A stretch of DNA of 64,000 bases, taken from positions 93,330 through 157,329 of the forward strand of contig DASWOP010000179.1 of the NCBI GenBank assembly GCA_036404255.1, given 5' to 3'. Made by a program: the position numbers and the translations under genes. The DNA is from JARLFX01 sp036404255 (lineage in GTDB: Bacteria; Acidobacteriota; Terriglobia; Terriglobales; Acidobacteriaceae). The notes beneath the pieces were generated by a model. It searched no databases. It was not told the origin of the DNA and was given only the letters and a program-made list of their open reading frames with translations. Below, in pieces: positions 55,172 through 63,364 of this stretch. Within the stretch, counting starts at the first letter, position 1; each line of letters opens with the position of its first letter.

Positions 55172-56023
55172 TTACCACGCCGTTAGTGCGCCCGTGACCA
55201 GAGTGTTGATCCCGCCTGTCGCCGTCGCCCTGCGCTTCACGAGGACATTGTCATGGGCGACACGGCCCGCCTCTTGGCGCAGCTCCGCCGCAAGCATCTT
55301 TTGCATGTACGCTTGGCAGCGGAGATTCGCGACCTGAGCTTGTGCCGTCAGATAAGGATTCGATCCCGGCGTGCTCACGGCCACCTGATTTTCCATCTGG
55401 TCTGCGGTCGTGAGGATCAGATCCGCGCCTTGATCGGCGATGAGCGTTGTCTTGAGGTTCTGCTGACCTAAAGCATCATCCATGTCCATCATCACGCGGT
55501 CCTGGGGAGACGCCGCGTTGACTTGCGGGACAACTCCATAGTTGGTCGTAAAACTCGTCTGCAGAGGCGGGATTTGCGCGGACTGCCGGCTGTGCAGAAT
55601 CGTCTCGAACTGCCGCGGACCCGGTGACACTGCACTCGTGAAAGGGGTGTTAAAGATCCGATTCATGGAACTGCGATAGCTGGTAATCGAATTGGCAACA
55701 AATCCACGAGCCTGGTTGATCGCCGCCAGCGGCCACACCGTCGTCTGATAGAGCTGGTTCACCTGCTGCGTCATCTGATTGATCGCCTTGAGTGAGCTGC
55801 CCATATCATTCTGAATGGAACTGAAGATCGCGTCGAAAACACTCATGAACTGCGCATGCGCCAGGCGCGGCGCCGCAAAGCATGCCTCCACAATGAGAAC
55901 AGCTATCATCAGCCTCTTCCCCCAACGAGGATCCCGAAAGATGCTGCGCGAGTGCCCTGTCTCCCCGGCGTAGGGCAGGCCGTTAAGGAGCAATTCCGTC
56001 GTGCCTTTGGCTTGGTCGTTCAT
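55172..56023 (-). CDS. TrbJ/VirB5-like periplasmic protein, copy 2
   Basis: A 283-residue protein. A hydrophobic stretch (RLMIAVLIVEACFAAPRLAH, ending in AHAQ) acts as signal. The mature part has VWPLAAINQARGFVANSITS, matching the YPLAAINQARSSVTQFES segment of the neighbouring copy, and a shared C-terminal LVTGALTAW versus LVTGSLTSR. The two genes therefore arose by duplication. Its start overlaps the VirB4 stop. Confidence 0.72.
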   Translation of the reverse strand: MNDQAKGTTELLLNGLPYAGETGHSRSIFRDPRWGKRLMIAVLIVEACFAAPRLAHAQFMSVFDAIFSSIQNDMGSSLKAINQMTQQVNQLYQTTVWPLAAINQARGFVANSITSYRSSMNRIFNTPFTSAVSPGPRQFETILHSRQSAQIPPLQTSFTTNYGVVPQVNAASPQDRVMMDMDDALGQQNLKTTLIADQGADLILTTADQMENQVAVSTPGSNPYLTAQAQVANLRCQAYMQKMLAAELRQEAGRVAHDNVLVKRRATATGGINTLVTGALTAW

Positions 56024-58668
56024 TGGGCGAGAACCTCCACCATCTCTCCGGACAACTCCACCGGCAAAGGCGCAATCTCCGCCAGGCCGCGCGGATACTC
56101 TTTCGCGAGTGCCTCATACGCCTGAATCAGGGGCAGTTGCCGATGCTGGCCCAGCCACCACTTGCGGAAGCTCCGCTCGCGCGCATAGGTGGTGGTAATC
56201 CAATAATCGATCGCGCTCGGAACGATCCGGATTGCGTGCGTAGACTCCGCCTTCTCACCGACCGCAATGAGAAACTCCGCGCTATGGCCCTTCTTTGGGT
56301 GAGCGAAGGCCTTGATTTGGTTGAGCGCCGTCTCGTTTAAGTGGACGTGCTCGCGCAGTGCAGTCATATCTCCCGGCTGTTTGCCGATGATTTTGGTCGT
56401 TGCGTTCTTGACGATGCCGGCGCCATGTTCATTCGGACGGTCCGGCGTACCAACGAAATCCTCAGGCGTCTGACTGATGCCCCAGACGCTGGCGTTGCGT
56501 TTACGGGCTGTGCGGAAGAGTTGGACGACGACGCTGGCAAGAATCGGAGATTCGAGCAGCGCCCAGCACTCGTCCAACAGAACGATACTCGGCTGCCCTG
56601 TCGATCCGGAGGCACGATAAGTCGCCGTATGAGCGATCAGAAGGCTCATGGCGCGTTCCAATCTCGGATCGTCCTTCAGTTTCTCCACGTTGAAATAGAG
56701 CCACGGATTGTTCAACTGAGCGGTGGTCGGGCGATCGAACAACCGCGCATATGGGCCTTCGTCCACCCAGGCGCGGAGCTTGGTCGAAGCCATCTGTGCC
56801 ATCGCATTGATCTTCTGGTTGCGGTCGCGGTCCTGCCAGTGCGCAAGCTCGGCCGCGAGATCGCCGAAGAGCGGGACTGGGTTCGAGGTCTTGGCGCTGC
56901 ACCGCTTATAGGTAGAAGCGATAGCTTCGAGCAGAACGCTGTCCAGCAGGTCAATGTCGAGATCGGGAGGCGTGTTCTCTCCCAGCATGTGCCGGGTCAG
57001 GTTCTTAAGGAACGAAATTTGGTCGTTTGATGGCTTGCTATCACCTCTTGGCAGGTCCCAGGGATTGATCGTCTGGTCGCTGTCGAGCGACATCTCGATC
57101 ATCTCGCCTCCCATCAGCTCCACCAATGGCTGATAGGAATCGCCGCGCTCGAGAATCGAAATAAGCGGATTGGCACGCGCCGCCATCAGCAGCATCTGCT
57201 GTGCGGCCAGGGTCTTGCCGCCACCACTTTTGGCCATCAGCAGGCCATTCGCATCCGACAGGTCCGGATCGAACATTGAAAATGGAATAAGCTGCCGGTA
57301 CGGTGTCTCGAACAGGATGAGGGGGCTCCGCCGCGTCCCGGTCCACGGCATCTCCACAGGAACGAGATCGGCAACGTTCGAGGTGAGCATGTCCTGATCC
57401 CGCTTGTCTGCCTCAGCCATCCCCGGCAGCGTCCCCAGAAAGATGCGCCGCTTGGCGATCGTTTCCATCACCGCCTTAGCGCCATTCACATGGGTGAAGG
57501 CATTGAGTACCTCCTGCGTCCGATTGGCGAGATCGCGTTCCAACCGTTCCAGATCGCCGAAGGTCACCGCCGGCTGGGAAGTACGCACTACAACCGACAG
57601 ACTCAACTTCGCCGTCTTCAGAGACGAAGAGATAATGTCGCGCTGCACCTGAATCAGCTGCGCCTGCGCGACTTCGGCTTCAGGGTTGGATTTGAAATTA
57701 CCGTTTGCATCCTTCTGCGCGGCCGTCATCTTCTGTAAACGCTTCTTGTAGCTCTTAAGCACCTTCACCTGATCGGGAATCATCACCTGCCCACTGATCA
57801 CGACCGGAAAGCCGAGCGTCGAGAAGTTCTGCAACATCCCCGGAAAGGTTGCATCGGGCAGTTCCTTGAGACTCACCACCGAATAAAGATACCCATCGAT
57901 GTTGAGGTAATTTTCGGTTTCATTGAGGATGCTTGCCTGTGTCGCCTGTTCGCGCGCGCTCCGGTACTCAAACATCTCCTCGCCTGGCACATAAAGCCGG
58001 TGATCAGTCCGGGCTGGGTGCTGCGAGTGCTTCAACTCCTCGAAGAGCTCTTGCGTCACCAAACGCAGGGGTCCGAGGTTGGCCGCTTCCATCGACCCCT
58101 CGATGCCGCGAAGAATTGATTCGAACTCGGCCAGATAGGTTTCGTGCTCCTTGCGGGTCCTCTGGATCGCTTTCTTCTGGCTCAGCGTGAAACTGCCGAG
58201 CTTCCGGTTCTGCTGCGCCGAGTGATACAGCTTCGCGTGGATGCGTGGATCCCAGATGAAGTACACATGGAGCCGGTTCTCGAAATAGAAGCCGCTCTTC
58301 TCTTTCCGCTGCCACATGCGAAGCCGGTGAGTATCGAGCGCCATCACCTCCGATCGCCCGGTCCGCTGTTGATGAACGTAGCTGTCGAGAAGGTTCCCAA
58401 GATGCTCCGATATTTCATACCGGAATTGCAGGCGCATACTGACATCGGGCACACTGCGGAAGAGCACTTCAAGCATCGACTTGGTCTGATTGCGATCGCC
58501 GTCGGTGGCAAAATACGCGAGGATTCCCTTGAGTTCGTATCCAGCAACGAATGCGCCGCTCGTACGAACCATCACGTTGTCGCCAGCGGGAAGATCGCGC
58601 AGAGGCAGCAATTCGCATACCGCAGGCGCTTTGAGCTTCTTCTCGTGTTCCGCATAGGTCATTGGCAT
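56020..58668 (-). CDS. VirB4/TrbE-like secretion ATPase
   Basis: An 882-residue protein, full length for the family. Walker A is AKSGGGKT at residues 479-486. Walker B is SIVLLDECWALL, and there is a later SQTPEDFVG element. VirB4 ATPases power pilus assembly and substrate transfer and are the best single marker of a type IV secretion system. Its start overlaps the small upstream gene, and its stop overlaps the next by four bases. Confidence 0.92.
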   Translation of the reverse strand: MPMTYAEHEKKLKAPAVCELLPLRDLPAGDNVMVRTSGAFVAGYELKGILAYFATDGDRNQTKSMLEVLFRSVPDVSMRLQFRYEISEHLGNLLDSYVHQQRTGRSEVMALDTHRLRMWQRKEKSGFYFENRLHVYFIWDPRIHAKLYHSAQQNRKLGSFTLSQKKAIQRTRKEHETYLAEFESILRGIEGSMEAANLGPLRLVTQELFEELKHSQHPARTDHRLYVPGEEMFEYRSAREQATQASILNETENYLNIDGYLYSVVSLKELPDATFPGMLQNFSTLGFPVVISGQVMIPDQVKVLKSYKKRLQKMTAAQKDANGNFKSNPEAEVAQAQLIQVQRDIISSSLKTAKLSLSVVVRTSQPAVTFGDLERLERDLANRTQEVLNAFTHVNGAKAVMETIAKRRIFLGTLPGMAEADKRDQDMLTSNVADLVPVEMPWTGTRRSPLILFETPYRQLIPFSMFDPDLSDANGLLMAKSGGGKTLAAQQMLLMAARANPLISILERGDSYQPLVELMGGEMIEMSLDSDQTINPWDLPRGDSKPSNDQISFLKNLTRHMLGENTPPDLDIDLLDSVLLEAIASTYKRCSAKTSNPVPLFGDLAAELAHWQDRDRNQKINAMAQMASTKLRAWVDEGPYARLFDRPTTAQLNNPWLYFNVEKLKDDPRLERAMSLLIAHTATYRASGSTGQPSIVLLDECWALLESPILASVVVQLFRTARKRNASVWGISQTPEDFVGTPDRPNEHGAGIVKNATTKIIGKQPGDMTALREHVHLNETALNQIKAFAHPKKGHSAEFLIAVGEKAESTHAIRIVPSAIDYWITTTYARERSFRKWWLGQHRQLPLIQAYEALAKEYPRGLAEIAPLPVELSGEMVEVLAQ

Positions 58669-58856
58669 AGTTCTCTCCTACGTACCGGCAGTCGTTCGCC
58701 GCCTCGCAGTCCCTCTTCTGCAACTTTTGCAAGCGCAGCAATCCCATCGTGAAACTGTGATGCGAAGAGGACACTCGCGAACATTGCCCGTGCGGCATCC
58801 GCATCAAGCTGCATGGCTACTGAGCCATCTCTCTCCCTCTTAATCTCAGCCTGCAT
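58659..58856 (-). CDS. Small hypothetical protein upstream of VirB4
   Basis: About 65 residues from the ATG at 58854-58856 (GAGGAGGAG upstream). It contains DGSVAMQLDADAARAMFASV and is helical. Family not recognised. Overlap with the VirB4 start implies translational coupling. Confidence 0.6.
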   Translation of the reverse strand: MQAEIKRERDGSVAMQLDADAARAMFASVLFASQFHDGIAALAKVAEEGLRGGERLPVRRRELCQ

Positions 58857-58860
58857 GGGT

Positions 58861-59205
58861 TTACTCCTCCTCTTCAACGACGTAACTATGCGTCAACTCC
58901 GAATCTCGCTCAAGCGCGCACCATGCGCGTGGAGCAAAGAACGAACGCATCAGGTCGGTCAGATAGCCGCGGGGCCGGCCATACTTGAACAGGATCAGGA
59001 ACGGAACGGCCAAAGCCGGCACTACGAACTCCATAAAGATGTTGAGCGGCATCCCGAACACATGGGCGTTCTCGCCCACGAAGTGCGCAAGCAGATTCAT
59101 CAGTGCGGCCAGGGCCAGCACCAGAATGAGGTCTTCAAACTCGAGACCGAGAAACGACACTTTTGTATGGAGATTGCGGTGAACCGGCGTCAAATCGAGG
59201 CTCAT
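58861..59205 (-). CDS. VirB3/TrbD-like membrane protein
   Basis: About 114 residues from the ATG at 59203-59205 (GGAGGG upstream). Two hydrophobic segments (LEFEDLILVLALAALMNLLA, FVVPALAVPFLILFKYG) follow a short N-terminus, as in VirB3. It stands before VirB4, the usual order. VirB3 associates with VirB4 at the inner membrane. Confidence 0.72.
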   Translation of the reverse strand: MSLDLTPVHRNLHTKVSFLGLEFEDLILVLALAALMNLLAHFVGENAHVFGMPLNIFMEFVVPALAVPFLILFKYGRPRGYLTDLMRSFFAPRAWCALERDSELTHSYVVEEEE

Positions 59206-59209
59206 GGAT

Positions 59210-59665
59210 TTACCCTCCAATTCCGCGCGCTTGCGTCACCATCGATTCGGCCAGGCGAACCATGCCGGAGACCATCAACGCAGCGACCGCAGCAACAAAT
59301 TTCCTGATCCACGTAGATCCCGGATAGATCTCTGCAACTACTCCGCCCATATGCAGCGCCATCGCCGCGAGTTGCGTCAGCGCAAACATGGGCAGAATCA
59401 CGTTGGCCGTCCAGTTCACCAGGCTCATGGTGGCCTTCCAGTAGACATCCGCACTGGTCGGCCCTGCGTTCTGGACAAAACCTTCCAGCGCCCGCAACAT
59501 CCCCGAACACATCAGCGATGCGAAACCGCCATAGAGCAGGTGCTCGAAGGGACCGCTCTTGCTATAGCGGTAGACCGCACCGGCAAAGAACATCCCCGCC
59601 ATCGTCGGCATCATGGTGTTCCCGGCCCAGGATGCGAGGTTCGTGATTGCGCCATTGAGACTCAT
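59210..59665 (-). CDS. Pilin-like membrane protein 3
   Basis: A 151-residue protein with several hydrophobic segments. It ends in AALMVSGMVRLAESMVTQAR, nearly the same closing motif as the 60352 protein. It is probably a TrbC/VirB2-like pilin or a paralogous pilin-related scaffold. A good GAGGAG site is present, and it is part of a set of three same-strand genes. Confidence 0.6.
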   Translation of the reverse strand: MSLNGAITNLASWAGNTMMPTMAGMFFAGAVYRYSKSGPFEHLLYGGFASLMCSGMLRALEGFVQNAGPTSADVYWKATMSLVNWTANVILPMFALTQLAAMALHMGGVVAEIYPGSTWIRKFVAAVAALMVSGMVRLAESMVTQARGIGG

Positions 59666-59675
59666 CGTTTGCTCC

Positions 59676-60338
59676 TCATGCCGCCATGGCCTGAAAGAGG
59701 GTGAGCAACCCGCTCACGCTCAGGAAAGAGATTGCGGCCAAGACCATTCGCCCCCAAGGTCTATGCCTGACAAAATTGACGACGGCGCCAATACATGCCA
59801 GCCCTGCTGCCGCAGGCATGATCTGCCCGACAATGTAGTTCCAGAGAGACGTAAGCATATCCGTGGTCGCATACTGACTGCCTGAGTTCCAGCCCTGCAG
59901 AAGCTGCATGGTGGCTGACAGAGACATCAGAAAGAGCGCGGCAACGATCGAGGCGAGAGGGTTTTCGCCCGCAGCTCCGTCAAGCGTCGCTTTGAGCACG
60001 AAATAAGCTGCGAGTATAGGCACCAGCTTCGCGACTACGATCTGATTCACGAAGTTTGTGAGGATGGTTTGCATACTGGCGAGCCAACTCGTGCCTACCG
60101 ATCCGCTCCCCGATGGAACGGTGATGCCTTGTGCCGCAATCCAGGACAGAAGTTGGGGAAGTGTCAGTAGCACGACCGTCCATAGCACCCACTTCCCTGT
60201 CCGCCCGTTAACGTGGAAGTTGGTTCCTCCCTCATGCCGCAGACTCACTCCTGCAGCGGCCAGCGTACAAAATGACGCTGGCACTGCGAGGCCAAACAGC
60301 AGCTGGAGAAGATCGGTGAGGAATTGCGGCACCGGCAT
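59676..60338 (-). CDS. Pilin-related membrane protein 2
   Basis: A 220-residue protein with five hydrophobic segments (FLTDLLQLLFGLAVPASFCT, IVAALFLMSLSATMQLLQG). Its final part (VLAAISFLSVSGLLTLFQAM) resembles the shared end motif of its two neighbours, but is more diverged. It may be a channel component rather than a pilin. No named family is certain. Confidence 0.6.
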   Translation of the reverse strand: MPVPQFLTDLLQLLFGLAVPASFCTLAAAGVSLRHEGGTNFHVNGRTGKWVLWTVVLLTLPQLLSWIAAQGITVPSGSGSVGTSWLASMQTILTNFVNQIVVAKLVPILAAYFVLKATLDGAAGENPLASIVAALFLMSLSATMQLLQGWNSGSQYATTDMLTSLWNYIVGQIMPAAAGLACIGAVVNFVRHRPWGRMVLAAISFLSVSGLLTLFQAMAA

Positions 60339-60351
60339 CGGCTTGACCTCG

Positions 60352-60786
60352 TTACTGGATACCTTGCGCCTGCGTGATAAAGCCTTCGGCCATGCGTCCG
60401 AGACCGGAGATCACCATCAGGGCAACGCCGGTCACGCCCCAACCCATATAGCCACGTCCGCTCTTAAAGTGCCATCCGGCAATACCCAGGCAGGCGACCG
60501 CGATCACCGGAGCGATGACGTTGCAACCCCAGTTCACGATGTTAAGGACCGTGCCTTCGACGGTGGTCGCCTGCTGGCCCTGCACGGCCTGGCCAAACTG
60601 GGGAGAGGTTCCCAAGTTCTGCGCGCCCGCCGCGAGAGGGGCGACAAGGTTAGCTAAGAGGATGAGCCCCAGAGCGAACATCAGGACAACACGCATCCAG
60701 GTGTTTTCGTAGGGACGATGCATGACGGTTATGGATGATGTGGCGGCCCCCTGCGAACGCCGCCAGAAGGCAGATGCGGTTCTCAT
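60352..60786 (-). CDS. VirB2/TrbC-like pilin
   Basis: About 144 residues from the ATG at 60784-60786 (AGGAGAG upstream). A hydrophobic signal stretch (MFALGLILLANLVAPLAAGA) is followed by a mature region with two membrane helices (CNVIAPVIAVACLGIAGWHF and the final LMVISGLGRMAEGFITQAQG). This short two-helix form is that of VirB2/TrbC pilins. It is the first gene of the long transfer operon, typical for the pilin. Confidence 0.72.
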   Translation of the reverse strand: MRTASAFWRRSQGAATSSITVMHRPYENTWMRVVLMFALGLILLANLVAPLAAGAQNLGTSPQFGQAVQGQQATTVEGTVLNIVNWGCNVIAPVIAVACLGIAGWHFKSGRGYMGWGVTGVALMVISGLGRMAEGFITQAQGIQ

Positions 60787-61001
60787 ACGTTTTCTCTCCT
60801 GGGCCCGGTTGCTCGTGGCACCCGCGTCGAAAGAGAGAATGCGGTGGAATCGAAACTCGGTCAAATAGGCCGAACGGAGATACGCAGATAAATTTTGGGA
60901 CTTGCTATCTTTTACTCTTTGCGTCCTCAGTACCGTCCAGCCCATGCAAGGGCGAACCGGCACTTGGTAAATGTGATTCGTGCTGCTTAAACACCTAATT
61001 C

Positions 61002-61030
61002 ATCACCGATTGGTGATATAATTGGTGATA
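61002..61030 (+). promoter_or_regulatory. Operator and promoter of the VapBC pair
   Basis: The palindrome ATCACC-GATT-GGTGAT (61002-61017) is followed by a second copy of its half-site: TTGGTGATA occurs at 61010-61018 and 61022-61030. A perfect -10 box TATAAT lies at 61017-61022, between the two half-sites. The layout suits repression by the antitoxin-toxin complex. The start codon lies 11 bases after the last half-site. Confidence 0.7.
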
Positions 61031-61041
61031 CGGAGGTTTCT

Positions 61042-61239
61042 ATGCGAGCTACTGTAGCACTCGACGACGAATTGGTACGCAAGGCCCAGGAGTTTACGGG
61101 CGTGACGGAGAGAACGGCTTTGCTCCGGGAAGCCTTGAAGGCTTTGATTCACCTTGAGGCTTCGCGCCGGCTTGCGGCGGTTGGAGGCACGGAGCCGGAT
61201 TTAGAGGACATCAAGCGAGTGAGGGCTGACAATCTGTGA
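61042..61239 (+). CDS. VapB-family antitoxin
   Basis: A 65-residue ribbon-helix-helix protein (MRATVALDDELVRKAQEFTG, then TALLREALKALIHLEASRRL) with a short acidic tail that should cover the toxin. A strong GGAGG site precedes the ATG, and the toxin start GTG overlaps its stop (GTGA). Confidence 0.87.
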   Translation: MRATVALDDELVRKAQEFTGVTERTALLREALKALIHLEASRRLAAVGGTEPDLEDIKRVRADNL

Positions 61240-61604
61240 TCCTGGCCGATACATCTATCTGGGTTGACCACCTTCGGAACCGCAACCCGGAGATGGAGCA
61301 GTTCCTTAGCAGGGGACAAATTGTGATGCACCCTTTTATCGTCGCGGAGATTTCTCTTGGCTCACTGCACAACCGGCGAAAGACGCTTGACGATATGTCA
61401 GCATTACTCGAAACCAGAGTGGCCGCGCTCAACGAAGTGCGGCACATGATTGAGGCTCACACTCTCTACTCGAAGGGCATTGGCCTCACGGATGCGCACC
61501 TGATCGCGTCCTGCCTGATAACGCCAGGGACACAGTTGTGGACCCGCGACGGCGCCATGAAAAAGGTAGCTGCGGCTTTAGGAATCCTCGTCAATCTGCC
61601 CTAA
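61236..61604 (+). CDS. VapC-type PIN-domain toxin
   Basis: A 122-residue PIN ribonuclease. The acidic residues are in MILADTSIWVDHLRNRNPEM, IVAEISLGSL, KGIGLTDAHLIASC and the later TRDGAMKKV. It is translationally coupled to the VapB antitoxin. This is the last gene that looks like island cargo. Confidence 0.87.
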   Translation: MILADTSIWVDHLRNRNPEMEQFLSRGQIVMHPFIVAEISLGSLHNRRKTLDDMSALLETRVAALNEVRHMIEAHTLYSKGIGLTDAHLIASCLITPGTQLWTRDGAMKKVAAALGILVNLP

Positions 61605-61662
61605 AACTTCGCGTCGACCCGCCAGAAAGGGAGGAAAAGGTATCAGTCCCAAAAGCCTGATA

Positions 61663-62694
61663 TCAGTTGTTTGCCTCGCGGGCGCCCTTCCAGAGGTCGA
61701 TTCCGCCCTCCTGCGCATACCGGTCGATCTCAGCCGTCTCTGCCGCGGTGAAGTCCAGCTTGTTCAGCGCATCCAGTGAATCGTCCAGTTGGGCCACATT
61801 TCTCGCCCCGATCAGCGCTGAAGTCACCCGCGGATCGCGCAGCACCCAGGCAATTGCCATTTGCGCCAGGCTCTGTCCACGCTTTGCGGCAATCTCATTC
61901 AGCGCCCGCACATGCGCCAGGTTCTTTTCGCTCAGATACTCCTTCAGGAATGACCCCTCAAGCTGCGCCCGCGAGTCCTTGGGCACGCCATGGAGGTATT
62001 TGTTGGTAAGCAACCCCTGCCCCAACGCTGAAAAGGCGATGCAGCCCACCCCGAGCTCGTCCAGCGTGCCCAGCAGGTCTTTCTCTATCCAGCGGTTCAG
62101 CATGGAGTACGAAGGCTGGTGGATCAACAGCGGAATTCCTTCCCGCTTCAGTATCTCCGTCACTTCGCGCGTTCTCTCCGCGCTGTAAGACGATATGCCG
62201 ATGTACAGCGCCTTGCCCTGCCGCACCGCCTGCACCAGCGCCCCCACGGTCTCTTCCAACGGCACCGCCGGCGTGGGCCGGTGCGAATAGAAGATGTCTA
62301 CATAGTTGAGCCCCATGCGTTCCAGGCTGTCATCCAGCGACGCCAGCAGATACTTGCGCGAGCCTCCATCTCCATAGGGTCCCGGCCACATGTCCCAGCC
62401 CGCCTTGGTGGAAATGACGAGTTCGTTCCGGTGAGGGTTCAGGTCTTTGCGAAGGATGGCTCCGAAGTTCTCTTCGGCAGACCCATACGGCGGCCCGTAA
62501 TTATTTGCCAGATCGAAGTGCGTAACTCCCCGGTCAAAGGCCCGCCGCACCACGGCGCGTCCGGTCTCAAATACGTCGGAGCCGCCAAAATTCTGCCACA
62601 GCCCAAGCGAAATAAGCGGCAGCATCAGGCCGGAACGGCCACACTGTCTGAACTTCGCTCCCTCGTACCGCTTCGCATCCGCCAGATAAGTCAT
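61663..62694 (-). CDS. L-glyceraldehyde-3-phosphate reductase-like aldo/keto reductase (YghZ/Gpr)
   Basis: About 343 residues from the ATG at 62692-62694 (AGGGG upstream). It closely follows E. coli YghZ throughout: ISLGLWQNFGG, THFDLANNYGPPYGSAEENF, STKAGWDMWPGPYGDGGSRK and the late VTSALIGARNVAQLDDSLDA. The catalytic tyrosine is in NNYGP and the lysine in STKAG. Such enzymes reduce short sugar aldehydes with NADPH. It may support the sugar metabolism of the left flank, but it is 50 kb away. Confidence 0.9.
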   Translation of the reverse strand: MTYLADAKRYEGAKFRQCGRSGLMLPLISLGLWQNFGGSDVFETGRAVVRRAFDRGVTHFDLANNYGPPYGSAEENFGAILRKDLNPHRNELVISTKAGWDMWPGPYGDGGSRKYLLASLDDSLERMGLNYVDIFYSHRPTPAVPLEETVGALVQAVRQGKALYIGISSYSAERTREVTEILKREGIPLLIHQPSYSMLNRWIEKDLLGTLDELGVGCIAFSALGQGLLTNKYLHGVPKDSRAQLEGSFLKEYLSEKNLAHVRALNEIAAKRGQSLAQMAIAWVLRDPRVTSALIGARNVAQLDDSLDALNKLDFTAAETAEIDRYAQEGGIDLWKGAREANN

Positions 62695-62911
62695 GAGAAT
62701 AACCCCTTCGTCTATCAAGCATGACACACGCCCGCATCTCGGTGGCTATGCCTGGAACGAAATTGGCTCAGGGTTGTAAACAGATTTATTTGGCGTGGAC
62801 TTTCCGACTTTGTCGCAGTGGCTCAGCTTGAGCCACTACGCTAGAATCTCTATCTGTCAGTTTTTTGATAGCCTGGCGCCGCAAGATGCCACCAGGCTCA
62901 GGGACAATGAA

Positions 62912-63364
62912 ATGGCGGCTTTACCACAGCAGAATCCCTATCAATGTGATCAATGCGGAACCGCGAATATCGTGGCCGTGCCCCTTCTCTACCAACAGGG
63001 AACGCGCACGTATTCCGGTACGTTCCATCAGGGAAGTAGCCAGTCCTATTCCGCGCAGGCAGCGGCACCACCCCGGCCCCGGGGTTATGCACGGCCTCTG
63101 CTTCTCTGGGGATTCGCTATCTACTTCGCTGGCTTTTGGGCCTACGCCGGGTTTAGCGCATATTTCAAATACCCCAACGATTCAGGACTGGCATACCCGA
63201 TCGCATTTCTCCTGCTCCTGGGACTGGCTTGCCTTGGAGGTCTGGTGCTCAACCTTCGCAGGATCTCCCGTTACAATCGCGAGGTCTACTCACGGCTCTA
63301 TTGGGACTGGGAGCATACCTATATGTGCCGGCGTTGTGGGAAGTTCATCCTTATTCCCTCATAA
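62912..63364 (+). CDS. Zinc-ribbon membrane protein
   Basis: About 150 residues from the ATG at 62912. An N-terminal CDQCGTANIV and a C-terminal MCRRCGKFILIPS each supply a CxxC. Two hydrophobic segments lie between (LLLWGFAIYFAGFWAYAGFS and YPIAFLLLLGLACLGGLVLN). The two ribbons would face the same side of the membrane. Function unknown; similar proteins are common in Acidobacteria. Confidence 0.7.
   Translation: MAALPQQNPYQCDQCGTANIVAVPLLYQQGTRTYSGTFHQGSSQSYSAQAAAPPRPRGYARPLLLWGFAIYFAGFWAYAGFSAYFKYPNDSGLAYPIAFLLLLGLACLGGLVLNLRRISRYNREVYSRLYWDWEHTYMCRRCGKFILIPS

Noticed and set aside
10895..61660. Attachment-site direct repeats bounding the island
   Set aside because: No convincing long repeat was found by eye between the left and right sides; only a systematic search could settle this.
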